From: a virus
Direction: 5' to 3' (one strand)
IMG/VR virus record: IMGVR_UViG_3300006921_000048
Location: 1 to 37,538 of that record
DNA length: 37,538 bases
The notes beneath the pieces were generated by a model. It searched no databases. It was not told where the DNA came from and worked only from the letters and a program-made list of their open reading frames with translations. The stretch's first letter is position 1; every line of letters begins with the position of its first letter. Positions 37,091 to 37,538 of this stretch are shown here, in pieces. A program made the translations under genes and the position numbers.

Positions 37091-37374
37091 TTCCATCTTC
37101 TACGCGCCTGACGGATACGAGAATTAGGATCATTACGGGTTTTTGCTGAAGATCTTTTAAGTTGACCGGCGCTACGTGCACAGTACGACTTACGTCGATT
37201 TGCAGCTTTTGATCCTGGTTTCACTTTACCAGTCACGGCTGTTTTTAATTTACTTCCAGGGTTTGCTGCCCTGTAAGCTCTTACACCTTTTGCTGTCATT
37301 CCAGCTCCGGATTTTGTCTTTCTATAGTTAGCACCCTTACCTGTGGTGGTTTTTCTTATAGATTTTTCGGCCAT
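37084..37374 (-). CDS. Basic DUF6321-like protein (96 aa)
   Basis: About a third of the residues are K or R, with SGAGMTAKGVRAYRAANPGS followed by KLKTAVTGKVKPGSKAANRR and KSYCARSAGQLKRSS. The MTAKGV-AYRAANPGSKLKTAVT signature matches a family (DUF6321 as far as I recall) common in cyanophages and other marine phages beside head or terminase genes. High charge and lack of hydrophobic core suggest nucleic acid binding or disorder. A single cysteine at the very end (RRRWKC). ATG overlaps the stop of the 53-residue gene (TAATG at 37374). Confidence 0.85.
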   Translation of the reverse strand: MAEKSIRKTTTGKGANYRKTKSGAGMTAKGVRAYRAANPGSKLKTAVTGKVKPGSKAANRRKSYCARSAGQLKRSSAKTRNDPNSRIRQARRRWKC

Positions 37375-37535
37375 TACTTTTTCTTTTTAGGTTTTTTAGC
37401 CGTCTTAGCTGCTCGTTTAAAGTTAGCAGCAGTTGGTGCTCCTTTAGCTCCAGGTTTTCTCATCTTCTCACCTGAGCCAGCAGCGATTCTCTTTTTTTTC
37501 GCGTGAATATTCGCGTACAAACCACGTTTAGCCAT
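37374..37535 (-). CDS. Lysine-rich 53-residue marine-phage protein
   Basis: ATG 37535, three bases from the right edge, opens MAKRGLYANIHAKKKRIAAG, then SGEKMRKPGAKGAPTAANFK and a lysine-rich end (AAKTAKKPKKKK). I recall this start (RGLYANIHAKxxRIAAGSGEKMRKPG) from many marine podo- and myovirus genomes, always as a tiny basic protein of unknown function next to the DUF6321-like gene. The ribosome site would lie beyond the edge. Strong positive charge points to nucleic acid contact, perhaps on packaged DNA or in the capsid. Confidence 0.85.
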   Translation of the reverse strand: MAKRGLYANIHAKKKRIAAGSGEKMRKPGAKGAPTAANFKRAAKTAKKPKKKK

Positions 37536-37538
37536 TAT

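Noticed and set aside
1-37538. tRNA or other structural RNA genes
   Set aside because: I saw no cloverleaf with a CCA-end or GTTCRA-type T-loop in the gaps; only a dedicated search could exclude them inside genes.

Overview
The window looks like most of the genome of a small tailed bacteriophage with an AT-rich genome. The gene set and protein families resemble those of uncultured marine podovirus-like phages, including relatives of phages that infect SAR11-type or other low-GC marine alphaproteobacteria. The host is an inference: no tRNA, integrase or host gene in the window settles it. Terminase, portal, phage RNA polymerase and any recognisable lysin or integrase are not seen. Terminase and portal would be expected just beyond the right edge, upstream of the head genes on the minus strand. 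Both ends of the window cut through phage sequence: the gene at positions 1-382 runs off the left edge.

Almost everything is on the minus strand, so it is read from right to left. From about 37.5 to 33 kb lies the head module: two small basic proteins, several small coiled-coil proteins, a GroES-like co-chaperonin, an acidic scaffold-like protein, two virion-type proteins and the HK97-fold major capsid protein. That module ends in a strong rho-independent terminator at 32977-33005. From 33 to 18.5 kb lies the connector, tail and fibre module. It holds an adaptor-like protein, a second connector protein, a 654-residue tail hub-like protein, several fibre-type small proteins, a 1724-residue fibre built from about 90 copies of a 17-residue repeat, and two tandem detached fibre-tip-like proteins. 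A GT-A glycosyltransferase follows. From 17.7 to 9.9 kb are four large proteins probably ejected with the DNA or lining the head (647, 284, 320 and 1339 residues), then a small coiled-coil membrane protein.

The only plus-strand gene, a SNF2-type helicase (8288-9718), sits between the virion and replication modules. The replication module (8.2 to 1.3 kb, minus strand) has two proteins of unknown role, a possible single-strand DNA binding protein, an archaeo-eukaryotic type primase, a UvrD-like SF1 helicase, a DUF3310 protein and a family A DNA polymerase with leucine at the position equivalent to E. coli Pol I residue 762. A near-consensus sigma70 promoter lies directly in front of this module. 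The left end carries tightly packed small genes, including a cysteine-rich 52-residue protein and one or two membrane peptides.

Genes are extremely close: at least nine junctions are the overlapping stop/start TAATG, which suggests translational coupling through long operons. The features I find most worth attention are the replisome make-up (TOTE-type primase, PolA-Leu, UvrD-like and SNF2 helicases with no replicative DnaB or gp4 helicase seen), the giant 17-residue-repeat fibre with its irregular block and higher-order repeats, the phage co-chaperonin, and the repeated GGRVNY motifs in a putative internal virion protein.
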